A DNA stretch of 64,000 nucleotides, from positions 1 through 64,000 of the forward strand of contig CAKTEH010000010.1 of assembly GCA_934546935.1 (NCBI GenBank). Reading direction: 5' to 3'. The notes beneath the pieces were generated by a model. That model was not told the origin of the DNA. It did not search any database and saw only the letters and a list, made by a program, of their open reading frames with translations. Of the stretch, positions 24,504-32,229 are shown one piece after another. The translations under genes and the position numbers were made by a program. Each line of letters starts with the position of its first letter. The first letter of the stretch is position 1. This DNA comes from an uncultured Eubacteriales bacterium. GTDB lineage: Bacteria; Bacillota; Clostridia; Oscillospirales; QAMX01.

Positions 24504-25862
24504 TTAATCAAGCATGGTTTTTTTCACGTTGCCATAGCAAACCGATTCAACCAGCCTTTGTGCTGTTTCAAAGGGATACTCATCCGCTTCTACCCAGGCA
24601 CCGACCAACTCACAGAAGATCCGCCGGAAATAGTCATGGCGCGGATAGGAAAAGAAACTGCGGCTATCGGTAAGCATGCCGAGGAAGGATCCAATATATC
24701 CGGTTTCTGCAATTGTCTCGCAGACTTCGCGGATGCCGCGTTTATGGTCAAGCATCCACCATGCCGCTCCCACGATCACATTGCGGAAACAGCCTGCGAT
24801 TCCCGACATGAGCGCAGTCAGTGCGGGGTTCATTGCGTAAAGAATTGTTTTTGGCAGGCCACCGGCCAATTCAATGGCGTCAAGCAGGCGGATCATGTCC
24901 TTGGGATTGATTTGTCCCATTGTGTCGCCGCCGACGTCCGGGCCCAGGCTGCGCAGGAGCTTTGTATTGGCATTACGGATCGTTGCAACGTGCAGCTGCA
25001 TGACGAGGCTGCGGGCTGCATATTCACGGCCAAGGAAAACATACATATTTCCAAGGAAAGCGTGGAACGCCGCAGTGTCCACCGTTTCTCCCGTCATTGC
25101 GGCAGCAAATGCTGCTTCGGCTTCTTGGTCGGTTCCGATCCTGTCCGGGAAAGCTTCAAGCCCGATATCAGTAATCCGGCAGCCGTGCGCCTTGAAAAAG
25201 TCCAGCCGGGCACACAGCGCTGTTTTAAGTTGTGCAACAGTGTGGATCTGAATGCCTGAGGCTGTGGAAAGACGGGCGATATATTCGCGGTAGCCAGACG
25301 CCCGCAGATTCATAGCGGCATCCGGACGGAAGGTAGGCGCCACGCGGGTTTCCATTTTGGGATCCTCTTCCAGCGCGATGTGGTATTCCAGCGTATCAGC
25401 GGGATCGTCGGTTGTAGCGACATATTCCACATTCAGCTTTTTCATGACTTTGCGGGGGCTTAACTGCTCTTTTTCAATGATTTCGTTGCACGCAGTCCAG
25501 ATACGTTCCGCGCTGCTGCGGTCTAGCAGCTCCGTTATACCGAAAAAGGCGTCAAGCTCCATACGCGTCCACTGTGCCACGGGATTTCCGGCGGCCAGTT
25601 CCAGCGCCTGTGCGTATGCCAAAAATTTGTCATGCCAAGAGGCGGATCCAGTGACAAGGGATTCGTCAATTCCTGCCGCCCGCATAACGCGCCATTTATA
25701 GTGGTCCCCGCCAAGCATGACCTGTCCGACATTGGTAAAGGGTTTATCCTCATAGATTTCCTTTGGAGAAAGATGACAGTGGTAATCAATAATCGGCAGG
25801 TCCCGGACCTGGCGGTACAGCATTCTGCCTGTTTCATTTGCAATCATATAGCTGTCCTTCAT
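24504..25862 (-). CDS. uxaC: Glucuronate isomerase
   Basis: A 452-residue enzyme converting D-glucuronate to D-fructuronate (or galacturonate to tagaturonate), the first step of hexuronate breakdown. The N-terminal metal motif is IIDYHCHLSPKEIYEDKPF; further family stretches are FGITELLDRSSAERIW, YVATTDDPADTLEYH and the C-terminal RRIFCELVGAWVEADEYP. Length is close to the usual 465. It has its own promoter and lies upstream of the fucosidase operon. Fructuronate reductase, KDG kinase and KDPG aldolase genes lie 7-10 kb further on, on the other strand, so the pathway is split in two. Confidence 0.95.
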   Translation of the reverse strand: MKDSYMIANETGRMLYRQVRDLPIIDYHCHLSPKEIYEDKPFTNVGQVMLGGDHYKWRVMRAAGIDESLVTGSASWHDKFLAYAQALELAAGNPVAQWTRMELDAFFGITELLDRSSAERIWTACNEIIEKEQLSPRKVMKKLNVEYVATTDDPADTLEYHIALEEDPKMETRVAPTFRPDAAMNLRASGYREYIARLSTASGIQIHTVAQLKTALCARLDFFKAHGCRITDIGLEAFPDRIGTDQEAEAAFAAAMTGETVDTAAFHAFLGNMYVFLGREYAARSLVMQLHVATIRNANTKLLRSLGPDVGGDTMGQINPKDMIRLLDAIELAGGLPKTILYAMNPALTALMSGIAGCFRNVIVGAAWWMLDHKRGIREVCETIAETGYIGSFLGMLTDSRSFFSYPRHDYFRRIFCELVGAWVEADEYPFETAQRLVESVCYGNVKKTMLD

Positions 25863-25894
25863 TCGTATACACCATCCTTGAATTTGGTATCCCT

Positions 25895-25923
25895 ATTTTA
25901 GCATATTTTCCCTGGGGATTCAA
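25895..25923 (-). promoter_or_regulatory. uxaC promoter
   Basis: On the minus strand TTGAAT (25918-25923) and TAAAAT (25895-25900) are 17 bases apart, about 33 bases before the ATG; AAGGATGG serves as ribosome binding site. Confidence 0.65.
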
Positions 25924-26008
25924 TTGCCCCGAATGATTTTCCCCTATTCAAGAGGAAAAAAGCGTGTTACAATAGGGGCTGTACAAAATATTCTGTCAGG
26001 AGGTTCCT

Positions 26009-26848
26009 ATGAACCCGGAACTTTTAAATGCGCTGAAGCCGAAAATCCATGAGGTCGGGATTAAACATGGCGTTGTCAACCGCGTGAAAAATCTGATTGC
26101 AAATACAAAGCCCAATCCGGAAAAGTTGTTTGTGATTGAAGGGATCTGGGCGCATAACAAAGCGGAAATAACCGGTCTCCCGGTTGTCAGCTTCCTGATC
26201 TGTCCAGAATACATTTATACGCCGGAATCGGAGGCGCTTGTTATGCGTTTTGCGGAAAAGGTCGACTGTATTTATATCGTTTCAGCCAAAACTTTTGACA
26301 GGCTCAGCGAACGAGATAAACCTGATGGGCTTTTATCAATCTGTCGTTTCCCGGTGAGGCGGCCAGAGGATATTGTCCTGCCGGAGCGGGCGGGTGTAGT
26401 TGTGTTGGACGGGCTGGAGATCCCGGGGAATATCGGGACGATTATACGAACCTGCGACGGTGCGGCAATTGACGCGATCCTTGTATGCAATCGCAGGGCC
26501 CGCCTTTCGCATCCAAAGGTTATCAAAGGCAGTATGGGCGCGGCGTTCCGGATCCCAATTGTGGAATTTGAAACCGGTGTGGACTGCGCTGCCTGGCTCA
26601 GGGAGAATGGGTTTTCTATCTATCTTGCCGATACGCGCGCGCAAAAGACCTACTATGAATATACATATTCCGGACGAAGCGCGCTGATTATGGGAAGCGA
26701 GCGTTATGGGATTCATAAAGAGTGGTATCAGAATGATCCCAATATGCTGATGATCCCGATGCTTGGTATATGCGATTCGCTCAATGTCGGCGTTGCGGCT
26801 TCAATTTTAATTTATGAGATGAGTTTAAAAATCAAGGGTATGAAATAA
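26009..26848 (+). CDS. TrmH/SpoU family RNA methyltransferase, TsnR-like
   Basis: A 279-residue SPOUT methyltransferase. The N-terminal substrate-recognition domain (FVIEGIWAHNKAEITGLPV) is followed by the three SPOUT motifs: LDGLEIPGNIGTIIRTCDGA near residue 133, ALIMGSERYGI near 225 and IPMLGICDSLNVGVAASILI near 248, which form the trefoil knot for S-adenosylmethionine. The overall layout recalls 23S rRNA 2-prime-O-methyltransferases giving thiostrepton or nosiheptide resistance, but housekeeping rRNA or tRNA methylation is equally possible. ATG 26009 follows AGGAGG. It is divergent from uxaC. Confidence 0.87.
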   Translation: MNPELLNALKPKIHEVGIKHGVVNRVKNLIANTKPNPEKLFVIEGIWAHNKAEITGLPVVSFLICPEYIYTPESEALVMRFAEKVDCIYIVSAKTFDRLSERDKPDGLLSICRFPVRRPEDIVLPERAGVVVLDGLEIPGNIGTIIRTCDGAAIDAILVCNRRARLSHPKVIKGSMGAAFRIPIVEFETGVDCAAWLRENGFSIYLADTRAQKTYYEYTYSGRSALIMGSERYGIHKEWYQNDPNMLMIPMLGICDSLNVGVAASILIYEMSLKIKGMK

Positions 26849-26858
26849 ATTGTAAAAG

Positions 26859-26921
26859 CGCTGGAAAAACAGGTTGTTTTCCATGGCTTTTTGGATGTTT
26901 TTCTATAGCATTCATAGAAAA
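26859..26921 (+). promoter_or_regulatory. Putative operator region upstream of the PTS IIC-like gene
   Basis: A perfect inverted repeat TTTTCTAT (26899-26906) and ATAGAAAA (26914-26921) around seven bases lies just before a TATACT -10 box (26929-26934). Upstream, CGCTGGAAAAACAGGT (26859-26874) recurs exactly at 32770-32785 before kdgA. Either may bind a regulator; no good -35 box was found. Confidence 0.35.
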
Positions 26922-26963
26922 TTTACACTATACTAAGAATAATCATAAGATAGAGGTGTGGAA

Positions 26964-28040
26964 ATGGAACAGGTAAAACGGTCGGCTTTTCGCAGATTTT
27001 TGGATAAGCAGGGTATCACCCTTTCGCCGAGAGTGTACTTCATCGACGCGATGAGCTCGCTTGCGATGGGTTTATTTGCGTCGCTGCTGATTTCCACGAT
27101 TTTCAGTACGCTTGGAAACTGGACGGGTTTCTCCCTTTTTACGGAAGCCGCGGGTTTTACGCAGTCGGTTACCGGCGCTGCACTTGGCGTCTCGGTAGCG
27201 TATGCGCTCAAAGCACCGCCGCTGGTCCTTTTCTCTGCCGCTGCCGTAGGTTATGCAGGAAATGCGTTGGGCGGTACGTTTATGCTCGATGGCGTGGAAA
27301 AAGCGCTGACGGCGGGGCCTGCAGGCGCGTTTATTGCTGCGGTTATTGCTGTTGAACTCGGAAAACTTGTTTCCAAAACTACAAAAGTGGATATCCTTGT
27401 TACGCCGACGGTTACGATCCTTTCCGGGCTTTTAATTGCAAAGCTGGTTTGTCCTTGGATTGCTTATGCGATGTATGCGCTTGGAAGCTTTGTGAACACA
27501 GCAACGGAAATGCAGCCTTTTATTATGGGTATTCTGGTTTCCGTTATTGTTGGGATTGTGCTTACCCTTCCGATCAGTTCTGCGGCATTGTGCGCCATGA
27601 TTGGCATTTCCGGGCTTGCAGGCGGTGCGGCGACAGCGGGCTGCTGCGCGCAAATGATTGGTTTTGCCGTAATCAGTTTCCGTGAAAACAGCTGGGGCGG
27701 CCTGGTTGCGCAAGGTTTGGGGACGTCTATGCTTCAGATGGGGAATATTTGCCGGAAACCGGCAATATGGATTGCGCCGACACTGGCTTCAGCGATTACA
27801 GGCCCATTGGCGACGCTGCTGTTTAAGCTGGAGTGTACAGGCGTATCTGCCGGAATGGGCACTTGCGGGCTTGTTGGTCCGCTTGGGATTATCAGCGCAA
27901 TGGGGGCTGGTAATGTGACAATGTGGATAGGCCTTATTCTTATCTGTTTTATTCTTCCGGCTGTGTTTTCTCTTGCGATCAACGAGCTCCTGCGCAAGGT
28001 CGGATTGATTAAGACTGGTGATATGAAACTGGACCTTTAA
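26964..28040 (+). CDS. PTS system IIC-like membrane protein (PTS_EIIC_2 family)
   Basis: A 358-residue membrane protein with about ten hydrophobic segments, starting SAFRRFLDKQGITLSPRVYF and rich in Gly/Ala, matching the PTS EIIC type 2 family (PF13303). Recognisable stretches are AMSSLAMGLFASLLISTIFS, GPAGAFIAAVIAVELGKLVS and GTCGLVGPLGIISAMG. No IIA, IIB or HPr gene is near, and no phosphorylation domain is fused, so phosphotransfer partners must be elsewhere or the protein works otherwise; members of this family are often encoded alone. ATG 26964 follows GAGGTG; a GTG two codons upstream would lie within that site. Substrate unknown. Confidence 0.82.
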   Translation: MEQVKRSAFRRFLDKQGITLSPRVYFIDAMSSLAMGLFASLLISTIFSTLGNWTGFSLFTEAAGFTQSVTGAALGVSVAYALKAPPLVLFSAAAVGYAGNALGGTFMLDGVEKALTAGPAGAFIAAVIAVELGKLVSKTTKVDILVTPTVTILSGLLIAKLVCPWIAYAMYALGSFVNTATEMQPFIMGILVSVIVGIVLTLPISSAALCAMIGISGLAGGAATAGCCAQMIGFAVISFRENSWGGLVAQGLGTSMLQMGNICRKPAIWIAPTLASAITGPLATLLFKLECTGVSAGMGTCGLVGPLGIISAMGAGNVTMWIGLILICFILPAVFSLAINELLRKVGLIKTGDMKLDL

Positions 28041-28090
28041 GAAAAATTGAATATTCCCTGTTTTTTCTGCCAATTTATGTATGATGATAT

Positions 28091-28144
28091 AAAAAGCCAA
28101 ATCCCGTATTGCCTGTTTTCAGCAGTACGGGATTTGGCTTTTTA
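28091..28144. terminator. Bidirectional terminator between PTS gene and anti-sigma-like gene
   Basis: The arms AAAAAGCCAAATCCCGTA (28091-28108) and TACGGGATTTGGCTTTTT (28126-28143) pair perfectly over 18 bases. It serves two converging transcription units. Confidence 0.92.
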
Positions 28145-28146
28145 TC

Positions 28147-28896
28147 TTAGCCTTGTATTTGTTGCAGCATGTATAGTATATACTCTGCAATATCTTCGAG
28201 GGTCTGCGCATCTTTGATAGTCGGATAAGCCCATCTGGAAAATGACAGCCCATCCTGTAATTGGAGAAATGCATAGCGGCTCCCATCGGCGAAGCCATAT
28301 TCAGCCAAATCACGCAGGACAAGCCGTGCGCCGTTTTGTTCCCAAAAATCAATTTTGTCATAGTGTATCGGCATGAAAATACCGCGCATACCGGCACTCA
28401 TCTGGGAAACGATTTCCATATCCGTTACATGATAATTATCTGCTATCGGACAGGGCAGCAATATGGAGACAATCTCCCCTTTCCGGCAGGTCCCCCGGTA
28501 TACGGTATCTACTTTAATTTCTGCGATTGCCCGGTACGCTTTTTCCCCGTTGAAGCGGATTTCTATATTATGCAGGCTGACGATTGTCCCCTCGAAAATT
28601 GCGGTATTAAAATACGTAAACACCTCCTCTTCCGTCAGCTCAATCAAAGAATTGGCCGTCCGGATTTGCGGTGCAGAATGGACATACCGCGCGCTGACTG
28701 CACGGGAGGCATCAGACAGCGGGATTCTGTTTTGCAGATTATAGAACAACGTGCCTGCTGTAAGCATAAGGACCAGACAGGCTGCGCACAGACGGATCCA
28801 TCGGGATATGTGGACAGTTTTTGGTTTGGGTTCCGCCTGATAAAGCTGGTTTTCATCGATCTCTTCCAATGCATAGAGAATTTCTATTGTTTTCAT
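28147..28896 (-). CDS. Membrane-anchored protein, probable partner (anti-sigma-like) of the adjacent ECF sigma factor
   Basis: A 249-residue protein with a short N-terminal cytoplasmic part (MKTIEILYALEEIDENQLYQ), one membrane helix near residues 34-53 (IRLCAACLVLMLTAGTLFYN) and an extracytoplasmic domain of about 195 residues. The layout, and its ATG overlapping the TGA of the sigma gene by four bases, match the second gene of clostridial ECF sigma/anti-sigma pairs. The outer part has YRAIAEIKVDTVYRGTCRKG and a following GEIVSILLP, possibly a small beta-barrel; I do not recognise a named domain. It is intact although the sigma gene upstream is interrupted. Function is inferred from position. 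Confidence 0.6.
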   Translation of the reverse strand: MKTIEILYALEEIDENQLYQAEPKPKTVHISRWIRLCAACLVLMLTAGTLFYNLQNRIPLSDASRAVSARYVHSAPQIRTANSLIELTEEEVFTYFNTAIFEGTIVSLHNIEIRFNGEKAYRAIAEIKVDTVYRGTCRKGEIVSILLPCPIADNYHVTDMEIVSQMSAGMRGIFMPIHYDKIDFWEQNGARLVLRDLAEYGFADGSRYAFLQLQDGLSFSRWAYPTIKDAQTLEDIAEYILYMLQQIQG

Positions 28897-29450
28897 AAAA
28901 AAAATCCTTCCTGCTCTAAAAGTTCCTTAAGTTTGCTACGTGTACGAAGCAGATTCATTTTAACTGCACTTTCTGTGAGCCGTGTATCAGCTGCTATTTC
29001 CCGGACAGAACGGAAATAATAGTAACGTTGTAAAAATATCCTCTGTGTCTGCGCCGGAAGCCCATCTATAAAATGCTTGAGCAGTGCAGAAAGGTCGATT
29101 CGGTCAGCCTATTGCGCATCCTGTGCGCCGGGCAGGCACGGGGATAATTCTTCCGATGCCAAGGGGAGCTGCCCTTTCCCCCTTTTTTGGGCAGCACGTG
29201 CCTCATACCGGTGCAGGGCAAGGTTTCGGGTGATTTTTCCAAGATATATGGAAAGCCGCTGCGGCCGATTTGGCGGAATTGCGCTCCATGCCTTCATCCA
29301 GGTATCGTTTACACATTCTGTGCTGTCCTGTGTATCTTTGAGGATAGAATGGGCAATTCGGTAGCAATAGTGGGTATATTTTGCAGAGGCTTCCGCTACT
29401 GCATTTTCTGAGCGTATCCAGAACAAGTCGATAATCTGCTGGTCTTCCAT
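28893..29450 (-). pseudogene. ECF-type RNA polymerase sigma factor interrupted by an in-frame TAG
   Basis: From ATG 29450 (RBS GGGGG) the frame encodes sigma region 2: QQIIDLFWIRSENAVAEASA, SILKDTQDSTECVNDTW and LSIYLGKITRNLALHRYEAR, then stops at a TAG (29109-29111) after GAQDAQ. The same frame continues without shift through ADRIDLSALLKHFIDGLPAQ, QRYYYFRSVREIAADTRL and TESAVKMNLLRTRSKLKELL, a complete region 4, to TGA 28893-28895, which overlaps the next ATG. So only one codon in the linker between the two DNA-binding parts is wrong (185 codons in all). CAG or CAA to TAG is the simplest origin. Either the gene is dead, there is read-through, or it is a sequencing error. Confidence 0.85.
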
Positions 29451-29577
29451 AAAAAGCTGCCCCCTTTCTTGTGTGGCTTTTGAACATATAGACCGGAAAA
29501 CCGTGCGTCTGGTCACCTTTTTATATTGCCGTTTATATAAAAGTTTTTGCCATATGGATATATACCTGTCATGCAAA

Positions 29578-29606
29578 TTGACTTTTATTCTGCAATGTAT
29601 TATACT
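29578..29606 (+). promoter_or_regulatory. Promoter of the zinc-ribbon membrane protein gene
   Basis: TTGACT (29578-29583) and TATACT (29601-29606) are 17 bases apart, 47 bases before ATG 29653. Confidence 0.75.
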
Positions 29607-29652
29607 AAAAATAAAATTTTTTGAATACAAAAGATGTGCCAAGGGAGGAAAA

Positions 29653-30042
29653 ATGAAAAGTATTAAACCCGGGCGCGCTCCGTCCATGATGAGCGCAGTG
29701 ATGTCGGTTGTTATGGGAATCTTTGGAGTTGTCTGGACGGTAATAGCGGCGAATATAAGCGGATTCATGGCGCTTTTTGGAATTGTTTTTATTATTATCG
29801 CCATTGTGCAGGCTGTTTATCATTATAAAAACGCTACGAACAAGAATCGTTACTCTTCTTATGACATTGTAGACGGTGAAGAAGAACCGGACCCGATCAA
29901 CGGCCGGTATAGGCAGCCTGAAACCACCGCTTCCGCCTCACAGGTAAAGGATCATGCAGAAGATGGATTTTGCCCGTATTGCGGTGTGCCGATGAAGGAA
30001 GGTTTTGCATTTTGCCCGAAATGCGGAAAACGCAGGCCATAG
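29653..30042 (+). CDS. Small membrane protein with a C-terminal zinc ribbon
   Basis: A 129-residue protein with two membrane helices near residues 13-58 (MMSAVMSVVMGIFGVVWTVI, then FMALFGIVFIIIAIVQAVYH), an acidic linker (DGEEEPDPING) and a C-terminal zinc ribbon with two CxxC pairs, CPYCGVPMKEGFAFCPKCGK. Zinc ribbons at the end of small membrane proteins are common in Clostridia; function is unknown. ATG 29653 is preceded by GGGAGG and a good promoter; the longer in-frame ATG at 29473 would start upstream of that promoter. It is divergent from the sigma factor pseudogene. Confidence 0.75.
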   Translation: MKSIKPGRAPSMMSAVMSVVMGIFGVVWTVIAANISGFMALFGIVFIIIAIVQAVYHYKNATNKNRYSSYDIVDGEEEPDPINGRYRQPETTASASQVKDHAEDGFCPYCGVPMKEGFAFCPKCGKRRP

Positions 30043-30095
30043 GTCTTCGGATAAATCACAGCTGGTTGTAAGGCGCCTGATGTGGGAGTATTCTA

Positions 30096-30344
30096 ATGCC
30101 CAAACGGATTAACAAAGATTTACCAGGATTTTGGGGCTGCTTTATCCCCACTGGCAAAATCCGGAATCCTGGAAATCCAAAATACTGCAAAGGATTCCAG
30201 TGTGCAGGGATTGTTCTGGGCTACCCATATATTGTCTGCGGCGACGAATGTCCTGTTGGTGTTGAGGTTGTCTGGGAAGGAGCGCAGCAGATCCGGCAGC
30301 GGGTGTTGGGCGTTTTGGAAAATACAGATGCTGTGAAAAAGTAA
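30096..30344 (+). CDS. Small hypothetical protein
   Basis: An 82-residue frame, ATG 30096 with GGGAG about 10 bases upstream. It reads MPKRINKDLPGFWGCFIPTG and later YPYIVCGDECPVGVEVVWEG, with four cysteines and no membrane segment. Composition and third-base pattern look coding, and it lies 53 bases after the zinc-ribbon gene in the same direction, possibly in one operon, with a terminator after it. I do not recognise the family. Confidence 0.5.
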   Translation: MPKRINKDLPGFWGCFIPTGKIRNPGNPKYCKGFQCAGIVLGYPYIVCGDECPVGVEVVWEGAQQIRQRVLGVLENTDAVKK

Positions 30345-30461
30345 TTGTTGCTTGCTATGGCTGATGATGCAGGCGATTGCAGGAAAATCAAACCCGGAAA
30401 ACGGAAAAATCGTCGCGTTTGATCCGGATTGCTCTGTGTCTGTTTGAAAAATTCATATAAG

Positions 30462-30499
30462 TTACAAAAGCCGCCCCTCCGAGGGGCGGCTTTTGTAAT
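30462..30499. terminator. Bidirectional intrinsic terminator
   Basis: TTACAAAAGCCGCCCC and GGGGCGGCTTTTGTAA pair perfectly around TCCGA. It separates the plus-strand small genes from the minus-strand phosphotransferase gene. Confidence 0.9.
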
Positions 30500-30519
30500 A
30501 TAAGTATGTTTGGTTAGTA

Positions 30520-31470
30520 TTATATGCCTATCTCTTTCATGGTTTTCTGAAAACGGTCATACGCACGCATCGCACCCTGCCGGTCCGGATATTTGCGATA
30601 AAACGCCTCAATATATAATATCAGATTTAAATAAGTATCATACCACGAAATGCGCTCCTCCTGCCGCGCGGATAACTGTTGTATCCCATATCCCTGTAAG
30701 AAATCTGTATTCCAGGCAAAACTCCGGAAATTGTATTCCATCAATATGTCGCCCCAAAGTGCACGCTCCCAATCGATAATCCCGCTGATTTTATTATTCT
30801 GGATCAACAGATTCCCGTCCCAGGTATCCCAATGGATTAGATGCGGGATATCCACTTCAGAAAAAACAGTTTCCCGGGTACGCAGATACGCCAAGATGCG
30901 CGCAGGATCCATCCCAATTGAGATTTCTAGTGCCTGTGCATTTTTAAGCAGCGCTTCCATCATCTGGATAAAGGTGGAAAACCAGCTTTGGCTGCAAAAC
31001 AGGCCAGAAAGCAAGCCAAACTGTTCTGCAGGAATTTGGTGCAACCGTTTCAGGATTTTTCCAAGATCGGTATAAATGTTCTGAAGTATTTTGGGCGAAA
31101 GCTCACCCTTGATTTTCGCCAGGCTTTCTCCAGGCAAACATTCCATAATAAAAAAAGGGCTGTCGCAAACTGTGCATTGCCCGTCTGCAGCATATACCTT
31201 TGCAACTGGGATACCGCCATATTCCTGGGCCAGTCGCATGGCGGATACTTCCGATTTCATCATCTCTTTTTCATAGCTGAGCAGATTTTCGTCTCCGAAT
31301 GGTGCAATTTTTATAATACAGCAACGTCCATCAGCCAAGTGCAGCCTGTATGCGGCGTTGCAGTAGCCTTCTGTCAGTTCTTCCATCTCTGCAAGAGAGA
31401 CTGAGAGTGCTGCGGCTGTGAGCTCAGATAGCTGCTGAAAATTTTTCTTATTCTTTGTTGCGCTTTCCAT
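30520..31470 (-). CDS. Aminoglycoside phosphotransferase (APH) family protein
   Basis: A 316-residue kinase-fold protein. The nucleotide-binding lobe has LTEGYCNAAYRLHLADGRCC and the Lys of CIIKIAP; the hinge is FFIMECLPG; the catalytic loop is HWDTWDGNLL (the family HxDxxxxN) and the metal Asp is in GIIDWERALWGD. The family phosphorylates aminoglycosides, choline, homoserine or other small alcohols, and nothing here says which. ATG 31470 is chosen because AAGGAG lies nine bases upstream; a GTG two codons earlier is nearer to that site. It lies 52 bases downstream of a broken GNAT gene in the same direction. Resistance should not be assumed. Confidence 0.85.
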   Translation of the reverse strand: MESATKNKKNFQQLSELTAAALSVSLAEMEELTEGYCNAAYRLHLADGRCCIIKIAPFGDENLLSYEKEMMKSEVSAMRLAQEYGGIPVAKVYAADGQCTVCDSPFFIMECLPGESLAKIKGELSPKILQNIYTDLGKILKRLHQIPAEQFGLLSGLFCSQSWFSTFIQMMEALLKNAQALEISIGMDPARILAYLRTRETVFSEVDIPHLIHWDTWDGNLLIQNNKISGIIDWERALWGDILMEYNFRSFAWNTDFLQGYGIQQLSARQEERISWYDTYLNLILYIEAFYRKYPDRQGAMRAYDRFQKTMKEIGI

Positions 31471-31522
31471 TGACACTTTCTCCTTTTTAAGAAATATGGA
31501 GTCTCGTCAATTTTTTGCTACG

Positions 31523-32024
31523 TCACGTATTGCTATGCGGTAATACATGGTTTAGAAGCTGCCAGGGCGATGCTGGGATATTTATATATAAAAGCGGATA
31601 GAATCCACCTTTGGCGTCAAAATTAGTCCGTTTGTATGTTCGGAATCCCATGTGCTGATAAAAGCCAACAGCCTGTGGGCTTTGTTCGTTTACGGTCAAT
31701 TTAGTGAGTGAGTAATATTTTACCCCATATTGAAGCAGGTGTTTTCCGATTCCCTTTCCACTTTCTTCAGGTGCAACAAACAGCATTCTCATGTCTTCTT
31801 TTTTAATTTCCATAAATGCAGGAGGGTTTCTGCTTTTATCTGCACAACTAGCAGATGCACAACTAGCAGATGCACAACGCTGTATGGGGCTTGTGGCACG
31901 CTCGTATTTTCCGGATCTTCTGCTCGGATGACAACAGATGTGTTTCTTTTACAGATGCTTCCCATATTTCCAGTAATTGCTGAAACAAAAGGGGCGAACG
32001 GTTTTTCAATTCCGTTATATTCAT
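31523..32024 (-). pseudogene. GNAT family acetyltransferase broken by two frameshifts and a 15-bp duplication
   Basis: From ATG 32024 (RBS AGGAGA) the first frame reads NITELKNRSPLLFQQLLEIW and EASVKETHLLSSEQKIRKI, the start of a known GNAT type, but stops at a TAG within the repeat. The middle is in a second frame (VPQAPYSVVHLLVV, with the HLLVV part duplicated), and the end is in a third frame (DKSRNPPAFMEIKKED, then MLFVAPEESGKGIGKHLLQY, the acetyl-CoA loop, and QAVGFYQHMGFRTYKR). Read together the three pieces make one protein of about 165 residues. The C-terminal 96 codons alone form an open frame from 31813 but lack a ribosome binding site. Confidence 0.85.
31841..31878. repeat. 15-bp direct tandem repeat, 2.5 copies, inside the GNAT pseudogene
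   Basis: TGCACAACTAGCAGA at 31841-31855 is repeated exactly at 31856-31870, and TGCACAAC follows at 31871-31878. The unit is a multiple of three and encodes a repeated five-residue block (VHLLV) on the minus strand, so gain or loss of a unit alone would not shift the frame. Confidence 0.95.
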
Positions 32025-32146
32025 TTTATTTTCTCTCCTGGATCCTAATTTTCTTTGATTATAACAGAAGATTTATATTGATTCAACTTATGTTTTGATA
32101 TTTGGAATCGCTGGCCTGCAAGTTTTAAAGAATATGAGACTACGGC

Positions 32147-32175
32147 TCGAAAAGCAGGTATGTTTATGGTATAAT
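32147..32175 (+). promoter_or_regulatory. Extended -10 promoter of the Nudix gene
   Basis: TATAAT (32170-32175) is preceded by TGG, an extended -10 element, with a weak TCGAAA -35 box (32147-32152) 17 bases upstream. Confidence 0.6.
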
Positions 32176-32229
32176 CAAATAAAAAAGGCGTTTTCCGACT
32201 TAATAAGAAGCCGTCTGACGGAGGTAACT

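Noticed and set aside
24498..25259. A 253-codon plus-strand frame with many Cys and His
   Set aside because: It is the complement of uxaC, which has clear family motifs, a promoter and a ribosome binding site.
29109..29111. Stop-codon reassignment (TAG read as an amino acid) as explanation for the sigma factor interruption
   Set aside because: Other intact genes in the window end in TAG at 6907-6909 and 32710-32712 exactly where their families end, so TAG is an ordinary stop.
31841..31878. CRISPR-like repeat
   Set aside because: The units are adjacent with no spacers, number only 2.5 and lie inside a coding remnant.
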